Source of the DNA: an uncultured Lachnospiraceae bacterium
GTDB taxonomy: Bacteria; Bacillota; Clostridia; Lachnospirales; Lachnospiraceae
Assembly (NCBI GenBank): GCA_910578555.1
Contig: CAJTPS010000008.1
Coordinates: 32,438 to 96,437 of the forward strand
Direction: 5' to 3'
DNA: 64,000 nucleotides
Numbering within the stretch: position 1 is the first letter of the stretch; each line of letters begins with the position of its first letter. The position numbers and the translations under genes were made by a program. The notes beneath the pieces are model-generated. The model worked only from the letters and a program-made list of their open reading frames with translations. It was not told the origin of the DNA and searched no databases. This document shows, in pieces, positions 17,381-26,093 of this stretch.

Positions 17381-18244
17381 CTACTCACTGTACGGTTCCA
17401 GATAGAGCGTATTCTCCTGCGCATCATACCGGTACCGCAGTGTCTCCACCGTCAGCTTTCCGATCCTGTTCTCCACTGTCTTTAGCTGGTTCACCAGTAC
17501 GTCCAGCTGATCCAGCATCACATCAAACTGATTATTCACCTCCGTGATGTTCTGGTTAATCGCTTTTTCTAATGTCTTTTCCATGGCGCCTATGCTTGCC
17601 CAGAGTCTGGCATCTTCCTGTTCCAGCGCCGCAATCCTGGCATACAGACCCGATATATCCGTATGTACACGGTCCATATCGGTACGGATTTCTAACAGTT
17701 GTTTCTGAATCATGGGAATCGTCTCCCGGTTCATAACCTGAACGAGATCAGTCAGATCATACAGCTTCGTCTGTGTCTCCTTCAGCCTCTCTATCACCCC
17801 GGAAACCTCCGTGTAAAGCGTATCCACACGCTCCCGAAGTGCGCTGTCCTCCTGCTGATATTGTTCGATCGTCTGCTGCAGAGTCTCTTCCACCTGCGTC
17901 ATGGTATTGTAGAGTTCCTCGATCTTGGTATTCAGATACTCTATGCTCTTAAGATACTCCTGTCTCAGCTCCTCCTGCCCGTCATTAGGCGCCATATATT
18001 CGACAGCCTCCTCTTCATGTGTCGTCTGCACCAGTTCCGCTTTCTCAGTCAGCCGCGCTGCCTGCTCAGCCTCTTTGCGTTTGCGCTCTTCTGCAGTATG
18101 TCCCCACAGGAGCAGAAGCAGCAGTACGATGACAATCACCGCCGCCACGCCCACGATCACAGCCGCAAGATGATCCTCCTGCCTTTCGGGGTCGTTTCTC
18201 CTTTCATTCCAATAATCTGACACTTTCGTCATAAATTCTTTCAT
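17381..18244 (-). CDS. Single-pass membrane protein with long extracellular coiled coil (unrecognised)
   Basis: A 287-residue protein: a short charged cytoplasmic N-terminus, one strong transmembrane helix (about 28-49, Val/Leu-rich) and then about 200 residues of heptad-like coiled coil rich in Glu, Gln and Leu, ending in a short strand-like tail. AAGGAAGG lies 6 bp before ATG 18244. It heads a three-gene operon with two exported paralogues. The layout suggests an anchored stalk or oligomeric scaffold. Domain identity unknown. Confidence 0.7.
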   Translation of the reverse strand: MKEFMTKVSDYWNERRNDPERQEDHLAAVIVGVAAVIVIVLLLLLLWGHTAEERKRKEAEQAARLTEKAELVQTTHEEEAVEYMAPNDGQEELRQEYLKSIEYLNTKIEELYNTMTQVEETLQQTIEQYQQEDSALRERVDTLYTEVSGVIERLKETQTKLYDLTDLVQVMNRETIPMIQKQLLEIRTDMDRVHTDISGLYARIAALEQEDARLWASIGAMEKTLEKAINQNITEVNNQFDVMLDQLDVLVNQLKTVENRIGKLTVETLRYRYDAQENTLYLEPYSE

Positions 18245-18454
18245 AAAATACCTTCCTTTCCTCTTTAATACGGTTGTATCCAGCCATCATATGCCGCTTC
18301 AAAATTTGGAAATCCGTGGCGATCCGCCATAGAACCGTGCCGTACGATACACGGAATAAAGTATACTTAAAGATGTATCCAAAGATTGTACTAATAAGAT
18401 ATCAGACTCTATTTTGAATTACAATATCGGAATGTTGCACAAAATTTCAGATAT
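18245..18454. other. Intergenic region upstream of the coiled-coil gene
   Basis: AT-rich. A -10-like TATACT lies at 18360-18365 on the minus strand with no convincing -35. No gene or RNA is seen here or between the terminator at 18455-18500 and map. Confidence 0.4.
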
Positions 18455-18500
18455 AAAAAAGTCAGCGCACTCTCTCAAGTCTGATGTGCGTTGACTTTTT
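18455..18500 (-). terminator. Bidirectional-looking terminator after map
   Basis: GTCAGCGCAC and GTGCGTTGAC pair across 18461-18495 and are flanked by A6 on the left and T5 on the right. It ends the minus-strand map transcript about 100 bp past the stop. Confidence 0.8.
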
Positions 18501-18599
18501 ACCCTACAAACGAAATATCGTTCCCTGTTTCTTTTGTAAAAGCATACGGCCCGGCAGCCGGTCTGCCCAGCCGGCTCACAAACCACCGGCGGACACCTT

Positions 18600-19472
18600 C
18601 TAATACGTCAGAATCTCATAGCCGTCTTCCGTCACCGCCAGCGTTACCTCCCACTGTGCCGACGGCTTCCCGTCATCGGTATAAACCGTCCAGCCGTCAT
18701 CATCATCGATGTAAATGTCCGCACGCCCCATATTCACCATCGGTTCTATGGTAAACACCATACCCGGCACCATCAGCATCTCGGTCCCCTTAGGTGTCAC
18801 ATAGCTGACAAAAGGTTCTTCATGGAACTCCAGTCCCACGCCGTGGCCGCCGATCTCCCGCACAATGGAGTATCCGTTCTTCTTAGCGTGATCGTTGATC
18901 GCCTGTGCCATATCACCGAGAAAGTTCCACGGCTTCACCTGCGCAAGTCCGACATCGATGCATTCTCTCGCCACGCGCACCAGCTTCTGTGTCTCCGGCG
19001 CTACATCGCCCAGCATGAACATGCGGGAGGAATCGGAAAAATATCCCTGATAGATCGTAGACACATCCACATTGACGATATCTCCGTCCTTCAGAAGTCG
19101 TTCCTCGCACGGTATCCCGTGACATACCACCTCGTTGATGGACGTGCACACGCTCTTGGGAAACCCCTCATATCCTAAAGTCGCCGGTATGCCGCCCATC
19201 TCCTTTGTCATATCGTACACCAGACGATCGATCTCTTCCGTGCTCATGCCGATATGGATCTGCCTCTCAATCTCATCCAGAATGGCAATATTCAGTCTGC
19301 TGCTCTGTCTGATACCCTCGATCTGCTCCGGTGTCTTTATGATATCATGGTCCGGCACGATATGTCCCTGCAGCGCGTAATGCTCGATCTTTTCATCCAT
19401 GGCCATATGGCACGCCTTGTATTTTCTGCCGCTGCCGCACCAGCAGGAATCGTTTCTTCCTAATTTCTTCAT
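18600..19472 (-). CDS. map: Methionine aminopeptidase type I with N-terminal SEC-C zinc motif
   Basis: A 290-residue enzyme removing the initiator Met. Residues 1-25 hold a SEC-C metal-binding motif (CWCGSGRKYKACH), as in MapA variants of clostridia. The catalytic fold has the metal-ligand motifs NVDVST, DSSRMF, GHGVGLEFHE and FTIEPM in order. It follows the GH9 gene by 14 bp on the same strand. The SEC-C motif may help ribosome association, which is inference. Confidence 0.94.
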   Translation of the reverse strand: MKKLGRNDSCWCGSGRKYKACHMAMDEKIEHYALQGHIVPDHDIIKTPEQIEGIRQSSRLNIAILDEIERQIHIGMSTEEIDRLVYDMTKEMGGIPATLGYEGFPKSVCTSINEVVCHGIPCEERLLKDGDIVNVDVSTIYQGYFSDSSRMFMLGDVAPETQKLVRVARECIDVGLAQVKPWNFLGDMAQAINDHAKKNGYSIVREIGGHGVGLEFHEEPFVSYVTPKGTEMLMVPGMVFTIEPMVNMGRADIYIDDDDGWTVYTDDGKPSAQWEVTLAVTEDGYEILTY

Positions 19473-19486
19473 CTCCGTTCCGCCCC

Positions 19487-21160
19487 TCAGTTCCTTGTCG
19501 CACGCATCCTAGCGTTAATATATGCCGTCACAAAAATCGCCGGCGTATTCCAGTAGATCGTAATCTCATTCAGAGAATAGCATGCCGCATGATCCAGATA
19601 GCATTTCATCGGCGGCGTTCCCTCCGGGATCTGTTCCCGGCCGACCTCATCACACGGCGTCTTAAAAGGACCGCCGCTGACCCAGCCGGGCATCGGCAGT
19701 TCTATGCCGTCACACTCTGTAGGACGATTGTGCGGATGCCGGTATGCGTGCTCGCCGTACCCTGTCACATAACTGTAATCCACCGCATTCATGCCGAGCA
19801 GATAATCCATCTGCGCCAGCGCGGTTTGTTCGTACACCCGCCTCCTGTCTTCCTGCCCGGCAAGAAGCGCCGCAAGCACCAGCAGTATACCCCGGTTCAG
19901 TACTACCATATTACTGCCCCAGATATAATCCTCCGGTTCCATCGCCACACCATAGCCGGACTGCGCCGCTACTGCCGCCAGCCGGTCTGCCTCCGCAAGC
20001 ACTGCCTCCTTCAAAACCGCCTCGCTCTCAGCAGATGCTTTATGCGACTCATCCGTCAGAATTGCCAATGCGGCGAAACCGGACACATCCGTCCAGCCAA
20101 AATCGGTCTTCGTAAGTTCTCCCCGCAGCAGCCTGTCCACCTGCTCCTGATACTTCTGCTCTCCTGTCGTGACAAGCATTTCCGCCGCCGCCCACAGTCT
20201 CTCGTCCAGATCGCAGACATCGTCATATTCCCCCGTGTTGCAGCTATCCGGATTCCGGAATCCCACATATTCCGGATGGCAGTCCAGCCACCCGTATGCC
20301 TTCACAGCCGCCTCGTACAGTCTGTCCGCAAAGCCGCTGTCATATGCCCGGTACACTCTGGAGGCAAGCGCCATGGAAGCGGCATAGTCCGCAGTTGCCA
20401 TAGAGGAAACCGGAAACAGATAAAACTGTGCATGATCCTCCTCAGGCATGATGAAATCCGCGTGGCGCTCCGACGTCAGCTTATGATAGGCGCCGCCTTC
20501 CTCATCCTGCATCTTGAGCATCCACTCCAGTTCGTAGCGGCACTCGTTCAGGGCATCCGGCATACCGTTGCCGGACTCCGGTATGTTCAGGCTGTCTCCA
20601 AAGCTTTCCGGGAACAGCAGATACGCATAGAGCAGATGCCCCACCGCAACCGCTGCCGGCGAAATATATCTGCCGTAATCACCCGCATCGTGCCAGCCGC
20701 CCCGCACTTCTTTCTCGGCATTGCGGTCGGTCCAGAGCACCGCCGTCTGCATGTGACATTCCGGGTGTGTGTATACGCCCGCATGTGCCTCCTGCAGCGC
20801 GCAGCCGCAGCGCTGGTAATACAGTGCCTTCGTCAAGTCCTTCTGGAGCGCCAGATACACATCCTGTCCGATCCGGAAGCAGTGAGACCTCTCTCCCAGT
20901 TCATTCTGTACATAATAGGTGCCTTCCTGCGTTAGCGCGCTGAAGTCCGCCACGCGCACATGATCTCCCGATGCGGCATCTGTTCCGGCATCCTGCGCCG
21001 TTCCTTCCATAACAGTCTGTGGCTGCGCACCGGCGCCCTCCCGCGCAGCACTGTCCGCCCCGGCCTCCATCCTTATGACCGAAAAGTGTTCTCCCGCAGT
21101 CAATACCGCCGTTTTCCTGCACTGTGGCAGATACCCCGCCTGATTACATAAAATTGCCAT
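19487..21160 (-). CDS. Cytoplasmic family 9 glycoside hydrolase
   Basis: A 557-residue GH9 enzyme. An N-terminal CelD_N Ig-like domain (NQAGYLP opening) precedes an (alpha/alpha)6 barrel with the catalytic Asp pair in GGWHDAGDYGRYI and the proton-donor Glu in SLNEITIYWNTP. There is no signal peptide, so it should act on imported cello-oligosaccharides or similar beta-glucosides. The Ig-like domain carries an Ala/Gly/Thr-rich stretch (about 33-65) unlike the usual strands. GAGGG lies 7-8 bp before the ATG. Specificity (endo, exo or glucosaminidase) cannot be told. Confidence 0.88.
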   Translation of the reverse strand: MAILCNQAGYLPQCRKTAVLTAGEHFSVIRMEAGADSAAREGAGAQPQTVMEGTAQDAGTDAASGDHVRVADFSALTQEGTYYVQNELGERSHCFRIGQDVYLALQKDLTKALYYQRCGCALQEAHAGVYTHPECHMQTAVLWTDRNAEKEVRGGWHDAGDYGRYISPAAVAVGHLLYAYLLFPESFGDSLNIPESGNGMPDALNECRYELEWMLKMQDEEGGAYHKLTSERHADFIMPEEDHAQFYLFPVSSMATADYAASMALASRVYRAYDSGFADRLYEAAVKAYGWLDCHPEYVGFRNPDSCNTGEYDDVCDLDERLWAAAEMLVTTGEQKYQEQVDRLLRGELTKTDFGWTDVSGFAALAILTDESHKASAESEAVLKEAVLAEADRLAAVAAQSGYGVAMEPEDYIWGSNMVVLNRGILLVLAALLAGQEDRRRVYEQTALAQMDYLLGMNAVDYSYVTGYGEHAYRHPHNRPTECDGIELPMPGWVSGGPFKTPCDEVGREQIPEGTPPMKCYLDHAACYSLNEITIYWNTPAIFVTAYINARMRATRN

Positions 21161-21486
21161 CCCGTCACCCTCTCTTATGAAAAATAATCTATCGGACTAA
21201 CTTCCTGCGATACAAATAAATCTGCATTCATCTTACTCCTTGCAGAGCGCCTTTTCAAGTAATATCCGCCTGATTTATTTTTTCAAGTAAACACACCATA
21301 TTGAATAATTAACATGTCGTTAAATATTCTTATGCGACAAGCATAATTTTATTTGTATTGTTTAATCCCGTTCCTTTTATCGTGAAATTGTCCTAGAATC
21401 ATAGGGAGATGCACCCGGTGAACCGCAACGCAATATACTGTCAGATAACTACATACACAAACACAGTTTATGTATCGGAGAACAAT
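21161..21486. other. Divergent intergenic region between GH9 and XRE genes
   Basis: AT-rich, with two copies of TTTTCAAGTAA about 40 bp apart (near 21253 and 21281) that may be regulator sites. Promoters for both directions must lie here, but no strong -35/-10 pair stands out. No gene is seen. Confidence 0.4.
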
Positions 21487-21846
21487 ATGGAACTTGGTAA
21501 ATTATTGGCAAAATTACGCAAAGAACGAGGGATATTACAAAAAGAAGTAGCGACCTATCTGAATGTGACTGTGGCAACCGTCTCCAATTATGAGAAATGT
21601 GTCCACCTTCCCGATCTGCAGACATTATCCATGCTGGCAGATTTCTTTGATGTCTCTACGGATTATCTCCTGCAGAGAACAGACTATAAAGCCGGAATCG
21701 ACACGCTGAATCATCCCCTCTCCGCCGATTACACTGTCGGTGACCTGATGAACACGCTCGTGGAACTGGATCCCCGGAGCACGCAGCTCCTGCTGGATTA
21801 CTATGAGTTGCTAATGCTGCGCAACTCCATCAAGCGGGTCAAATAG
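21487..21846 (+). CDS. XRE-family helix-turn-helix regulator
   Basis: A 119-residue DNA-binding protein. The N-terminal HTH_3 domain (LGKLLAKLRKERGILQKEVA through TVSNYEKCVHLPD, residues 3-45) is followed by FFDVSTDYLL, typical of Cro/SinR-type regulators, and a short helical oligomerisation tail. ATG 21487 with CGGAG 6 bp upstream is chosen over a longer frame from 21409. It is transcribed divergently from the GH9 gene and could control it; that is inference from position. Confidence 0.85.
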   Translation: MELGKLLAKLRKERGILQKEVATYLNVTVATVSNYEKCVHLPDLQTLSMLADFFDVSTDYLLQRTDYKAGIDTLNHPLSADYTVGDLMNTLVELDPRSTQLLLDYYELLMLRNSIKRVK

Positions 21847-22060
21847 GGCGTACCGGATCGGACGTGCCGCATTTGCCGGAAGCGTTAATTAAATAGCGAT
21901 TGTGCCCCCGAAAGAAAGCGTATTAGAGGCCTTTATCACTGGAATACGGCAAGTATGGTTATGATACCGGCGAATAATAGGCTCTCCTGATTATCTTCAA
22001 AAACAGGCTGCCCATTTATTACTGATCGCAAAACCGTTGCTCAAAAAACAGCGGCATATG

Positions 22061-22100
22061 AAAACGGCAGCGACGCGTATGATCACGCATCAGCTGCCGT
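22061..22100 (-). terminator. Terminator of the blaI-blaR1-like operon
   Basis: ACGGCAGC (22064-22071) pairs with GCTGCCGT (22093-22100), with an inner GATGCGT/ACGCGTC pairing, and TTTTC follows on the minus strand. Confidence 0.7.
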
Positions 22101-22123
22101 CTGTTCCCTCTATTATCAAATTC

Positions 22124-23695
22124 TTACTCGGTCTCTTCCTCTGTCGCCGAATGTCTGATCAATGTGACCTCGGTCTGCAGTTCCCGCTCTTCGTCCGTGT
22201 TCATCACATAGCAATAATGTCTGCCGTCCATCACGATTCGAAACTTCTGTGCTGTCATATCCGATCCCATCACATACCACATGACGTCGTCCGGGTCCTT
22301 GATCCCCATCTCGTACTCAATATCATCCGGCGTACCAAGCACTGTAAGCGTTACCGAGTCCCCCTCTTCCTGTCGGAAACCGGTGGATACATAGAGCTTC
22401 CCTGCCGGAATCTTCCATATCGTAGTATAGAACGGACTGTGCAGCTCGATGCCATCGTCCTCCGCCATGATCACATCCTCGGGATCGACATCATACTTCT
22501 TGCAGAGTACCTCCACAATCGCCTCGTCTGCACTGTCCGCTGCATCTTCCATACCATCCGCCGCCAGCCCCATGACCTCTGTTGTCACAGTGGCCGCTGC
22601 CTGATCCGTCGTCTCCTCTTGCATAACCGCTGTCAGATCACTGCCTGCCCGGCACATAACCACATTCTCCGCAGTGTCCTCCGATACATCTACTGTATAC
22701 GCATGCCGTACCCTTGACCGCTCCGCCACTTCCTCATAGAGCGCCATCACGCCATTGCCCGCTGCCAGTGACGTGGTACTGCTGCCCACTATAAAACACA
22801 CGGCTAACGTGACTGCCGTCTTTCTTTTCAAACCTCCATGCTTCTGATATTCCAACATATATTCTACTCTCCTCTCACAATCAGATTTCCCGTCCGCCAG
22901 CATAAACAGCTGATAACGATCCCACTTACCGTCCTCGGAGGATAAATCCAGGATAACCTGGAAATACCCCGAGTCGGTAAATATATCTTCGCCCTTTTTA
23001 CATGCTACCCTGTCACAATACTTTTCGCAGTCCACCTTCATTTGTCTGAACAGAAAATGTGCCACGGGGTTAAAGACATGCAACAGAGTAACAATACTGC
23101 CAATCGTTTTGAAGAAAAGATCCCCGTTACGGAAATGACATAGTTCATGGTAGAAAATAACTCTCGCGTCCTCTTCCGTATACTGCCATAACGGCATAAC
23201 CACGGTATATCCGTGATCATAGGTAATGCACGGCATACTCACGGAGTCGTTCATACAAATAGATATCTGTTCTCTGATCCCCAGTTCAGTACAGACATCC
23301 TGAAGCACCCTGAAAACCATCTCATCTTCCACCGGAATATTGCCTCTGCAGATCCATCTCCATCGGATAAGTCTCGCCATTCTGTACGATAGAAGCATAA
23401 GAAACAATGCGACCCATATATACCCGCATACTGCATTTAGCGTTCGGGTAAGCGGTGTGTTATAGAACAGATTGATCGTATCTTCTGCGCCTTTCGTGCT
23501 GAACCACCTGCCCATGTACAACACGAAATAGACAAGCGGCACCAGATACGCGCACAGCGACGTCATCGTCAGGAAACGCTGAAATCCGGCATCCAGTTTG
23601 GTTCTTTTCCGTAATAGCAGCTCCGCCATATAGAATATGATCCCTGTGATATCAGTCAGCAGCAATGCAAGAAATAAATTATTTACCCAATCCAT
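22124..23695 (-). CDS. BlaR1/MecR1-like M56 sensor metalloprotease with a non-penicillin-binding C-terminus
   Basis: A 523-residue membrane protein. The N-terminal half has several helices and the M56 zinc site FYHELCHFRNGD (HExxH), as in BlaR1. One further helix (TLAVCFIVGSSTTSLAA) is followed by about 215 residues that are acidic and lack the SxxK of a beta-lactam sensor domain. The signal is therefore probably not a beta-lactam. It overlaps the upstream blaI-like gene by 17 bp, so the two are coupled. Signal binding would activate the protease and lead to repressor cleavage. Confidence 0.85.
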   Translation of the reverse strand: MDWVNNLFLALLLTDITGIIFYMAELLLRKRTKLDAGFQRFLTMTSLCAYLVPLVYFVLYMGRWFSTKGAEDTINLFYNTPLTRTLNAVCGYIWVALFLMLLSYRMARLIRWRWICRGNIPVEDEMVFRVLQDVCTELGIREQISICMNDSVSMPCITYDHGYTVVMPLWQYTEEDARVIFYHELCHFRNGDLFFKTIGSIVTLLHVFNPVAHFLFRQMKVDCEKYCDRVACKKGEDIFTDSGYFQVILDLSSEDGKWDRYQLFMLADGKSDCERRVEYMLEYQKHGGLKRKTAVTLAVCFIVGSSTTSLAAGNGVMALYEEVAERSRVRHAYTVDVSEDTAENVVMCRAGSDLTAVMQEETTDQAAATVTTEVMGLAADGMEDAADSADEAIVEVLCKKYDVDPEDVIMAEDDGIELHSPFYTTIWKIPAGKLYVSTGFRQEEGDSVTLTVLGTPDDIEYEMGIKDPDDVMWYVMGSDMTAQKFRIVMDGRHYCYVMNTDEERELQTEVTLIRHSATEEETE

Positions 23696-24059
23696 CGATC
23701 ATCTTTTGTATCCTTTCGATCTCATCCTTTCGTATGGGTCTCCCCTGTGCCAGCGCGCAGAGGAATTCGTCTGCATTGTCATGGTTCCAGAAGTTGACAT
23801 AGTCGTTCGTCAACTGACCCTTATACTCCTCAAGCGGAATCAGGATCTGATAGAAGAATACACGTCCCTGACGGTAATGCCTTAAATATCCTTTCCTTAC
23901 AAGGCGTGCTAGGAATGTAGATACTGTCTGAGGCTTCCATTCCTTATGGTATTTATCATTCACTCTCTGCATGATCTCCATAAGGCTGAGCTCTTCATCG
24001 GCATCCCATACCGTCTTCATTACCAACTGTTCACAATCTGTTAAGTTCTCAAGTGTCAT
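23679..24059 (-). CDS. BlaI/MecI/CopY-family repressor
   Basis: A 126-residue winged-helix repressor. It opens LTDCEQLVMKTVWDADEEL and has the recognition region QTVSTFLARLVRKGYLRHYR, as in BlaI and MecI. The C-terminal helices would dimerise and hold the cleavage site for the M56 partner. GGAGG lies 7 bp before the ATG. A perfect dyad just upstream (24085-24102) is a likely autoregulatory operator. No beta-lactamase or PBP gene is nearby. Confidence 0.9.
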   Translation of the reverse strand: MTLENLTDCEQLVMKTVWDADEELSLMEIMQRVNDKYHKEWKPQTVSTFLARLVRKGYLRHYRQGRVFFYQILIPLEEYKGQLTNDYVNFWNHDNADEFLCALAQGRPIRKDEIERIQKMIDGLGK

Positions 24060-24084
24060 AATCTGCCTCCGTAATCTCTACAAT

Positions 24085-24133
24085 CTACAATTAGCATTGT
24101 AGTCATGATATAAGAAATAATCTCTTATTTCAA
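24085..24133 (-). promoter_or_regulatory. blaI-like promoter and operator
   Basis: On the minus strand TTGAAA (24128-24133) and TATCAT (24105-24110) are 17 bp apart. Just downstream, over the expected start site, lies the perfect dyad CTACAATTAGCATTGTAG (24085-24102), which fits BlaI/MecI/CopY operators (TACA...TGTA core). Confidence 0.8.
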
Positions 24134-24449
24134 TACTATTTTATTATTCGTAGAATATCAAGCAAAAAATGACCGCAAAGCTCCCGAAAATAAACGGTAC
24201 GTGTAGTTATGGCGACAGAATTTAACATTTTTTAAAAGCAAATATGACAAATTTATACTTTTTTCACATATTACTAAAATAATAAACGATCTATTTCCAT
24301 AAGTCAATCACAATGTAAATATATATGTGTCAAAATACGATTATTTATATCGTAGTTTCATTGTATATCACACTTTATTTTGTTGTACTATGTTATATAT
24401 TTAACGCACACTATATGCGCAACATTATAAGCGGCTTATCATCCCACAG
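24134..24449. other. AT-rich intergenic region
   Basis: About 315 bp of AT-rich DNA between two minus-strand units. A small dyad TACGAT...ATCGTA lies near 24336-24355. No gene, RNA or promoter could be supported. Confidence 0.5.
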
Positions 24450-24478
24450 AGAAAATGGCACAGTCTAAAACTGCGCCA
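24450..24478 (-). terminator. Terminator overlapping the end of rpe
   Basis: TGGCGCAG and CTGTGCCA (24456-24478) form a stem that includes the last codons and stop of rpe, followed on the minus strand by TTTTCTC. Confidence 0.75.
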
Positions 24479-25145
24479 TCAGTCTCTTAATATTCTCCGT
24501 GATATTTCCCTTAAAGACCGCAGAGCCCGCCACAATCACATTCGCTCCGGCATCAAGGACCTCCTGCACATTATCCTGCGTGATACCGCCGTCCACCTGA
24601 ATATCCAATTCTGTCCCGAGTTCGTCGGCCATCTGCCGGACCTGTCTGATCCGCTCCGTGGATTCCGGTATATACTGCTGACCGCCGAAACCCGGCTCCA
24701 CCGTCATCACCAAAAGCATATCCAGTTTCTCCAGATATTTCCTGACTGTTTCCACAGGTGTCTGCGGCTTGATCGACATACCGGCCCTACACCCCAGCGC
24801 ATGAATCTGATCGATCAGCTCCTCGGCATCCTCAGCTGCTTCCAGATGAAAAGTAATGCTGTCCGCCCCGCACTGTGCAAACTCCTTCACATAGCGTTCC
24901 GGTCCCACGATCATCAGATGCACGTCAAATATGCTGTTCATAATCCTACGCAGCGATCTCACGACAGGTATCCCGAAGGATATCGAAGGCACGAACACGC
25001 CGTCCATCACATCGATATGCAGATATTCCGCACCCGCTTTCGCAGCCTCCGTAACCTGCTCTCCCAGTCTGGCGAAATCCGCCGCCAGTATAGAGGGAGA
25101 CAAGATCCTCTTTCTTTTCATTTGCTCAGACATATATACGTCCAT
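24465..25145 (-). CDS. rpe: Ribulose-phosphate 3-epimerase
   Basis: A 226-residue TIM-barrel enzyme interconverting D-ribulose-5-P and D-xylulose-5-P. Signatures are LSPSILAADFARLGEQV, HIDVMDGVFVPSISFG, HLMIVGPERYV, TVEPGFGGQQYI and DGGI near the end. It starts 6 bp after the transketolase C-subunit gene, in one pentose phosphate operon. Start choice among ATG 25145, 25133 and 25121 is uncertain because the ribosome site is weak. Confidence 0.95.
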   Translation of the reverse strand: MDVYMSEQMKRKRILSPSILAADFARLGEQVTEAAKAGAEYLHIDVMDGVFVPSISFGIPVVRSLRRIMNSIFDVHLMIVGPERYVKEFAQCGADSITFHLEAAEDAEELIDQIHALGCRAGMSIKPQTPVETVRKYLEKLDMLLVMTVEPGFGGQQYIPESTERIRQVRQMADELGTELDIQVDGGITQDNVQEVLDAGANVIVAGSAVFKGNITENIKRLMAQF

Positions 25146-25151
25146 GCCTTT

Positions 25152-26093
25152 CTATTTAACGAAATTCTTCACAGAGCCGTAGATTCCCTTACCGTCTAAT
25201 CCGTACTTCTCCACCAGCGCATTCGCAGGACCGGACTCACCGAACACATCCTGCATGCCGATCTTAAGAACCTGTGTCGGACATTTCGCGGACAGACAGT
25301 CGCATACCGCACTGCCAAGACCACCGATCACAGAATGTTCCTCCGCCGTCACGACCTTACCCGTCTTTTTCGCAGAAGCCAGTATCAGTTCTTCGTCCAG
25401 AGGCTTGATCGTATGAATGTTGATCACTTCCGCACTGATCCCGTCCGCCGCCAGCATGTCTGCCGCTTCCAGCGCAGAGGCCACCGTGATACCGCTCGCC
25501 ACGATCGTCACGTCCTTGCCCTCGCGCAGCAGCACACCTTTGCCGATTTCGAACTGATAATCCGGTCTCTCATTGATCACCGGCACCGCCGCACGGCCGA
25601 AACGCAGATACACAGGACCCTCGAACGCAATCGCTGCACGCACGGCCGCCTTCGCTTCCACATCATCGGAGGGCACGATTACAGTCATGCCCGGAATCGT
25701 CCGCATCAGCGCCACGTCCTCATTACACTGGTGGGTCGCGCCGTCCTCTCCCACCGTAATACCGGCATGGGTTGCACCGATCTTGACATTCAGATGCGGA
25801 TATCCGATCGAGTTACGAACCTGTTCGAAGTTACGTCCTGCCGCAAACATCGCGAAGGAACTGATAAAAGGTACTTTGCCGCAGGTCGCCATACCAGCCG
25901 CGATGCCTGTCATGTTACATTCCGCAATGCCGCAGTCAATATGACGATCCGGATATGCCTTCTTAAATACGCCTGTCTTCGTCGCCCCCGCAAGGTCGGC
26001 ATCCAGAACGACCAGATTCGGGAAATCAGCGCCACACTCGGCAAGTGCATTGCCATAACTTTCACGGGTAGCAATTTTCTTAACGTCTGCCAT
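25152..26093 (-). CDS. Transketolase, C-terminal subunit
   Basis: A 313-residue protein equal to the pyrimidine-binding and C-terminal domains of transketolase. Motifs include the catalytic Glu region (DCGIAECNMTGIAAGMA), GEDGATHQCNEDVALMR and HSVIGGLGSAV. It pairs with the N-terminal subunit upstream (TAATG overlap of one base), so the two are translated together and form one enzyme. The split form is common in Firmicutes and archaea and is not a frameshift. Confidence 0.94.
   Translation of the reverse strand: MADVKKIATRESYGNALAECGADFPNLVVLDADLAGATKTGVFKKAYPDRHIDCGIAECNMTGIAAGMATCGKVPFISSFAMFAAGRNFEQVRNSIGYPHLNVKIGATHAGITVGEDGATHQCNEDVALMRTIPGMTVIVPSDDVEAKAAVRAAIAFEGPVYLRFGRAAVPVINERPDYQFEIGKGVLLREGKDVTIVASGITVASALEAADMLAADGISAEVINIHTIKPLDEELILASAKKTGKVVTAEEHSVIGGLGSAVCDCLSAKCPTQVLKIGMQDVFGESGPANALVEKYGLDGKGIYGSVKNFVK

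Noticed and set aside
19589..20935. 448-codon open frame on the plus strand opposite the GH9 gene
   Set aside because: Arg/His-rich composition and no family likeness; it mirrors codon use of the real gene on the other strand. Similar antisense frames at 5968-6885, 25335-26096, 39249-40331 and 47460-48275 were dropped for the same reason.
24336..24355. Second BlaI operator upstream of the blaI promoter
   Set aside because: The TACGAT/ATCGTA dyad differs from the TACAAT operator and lies ~200 bp from the promoter.
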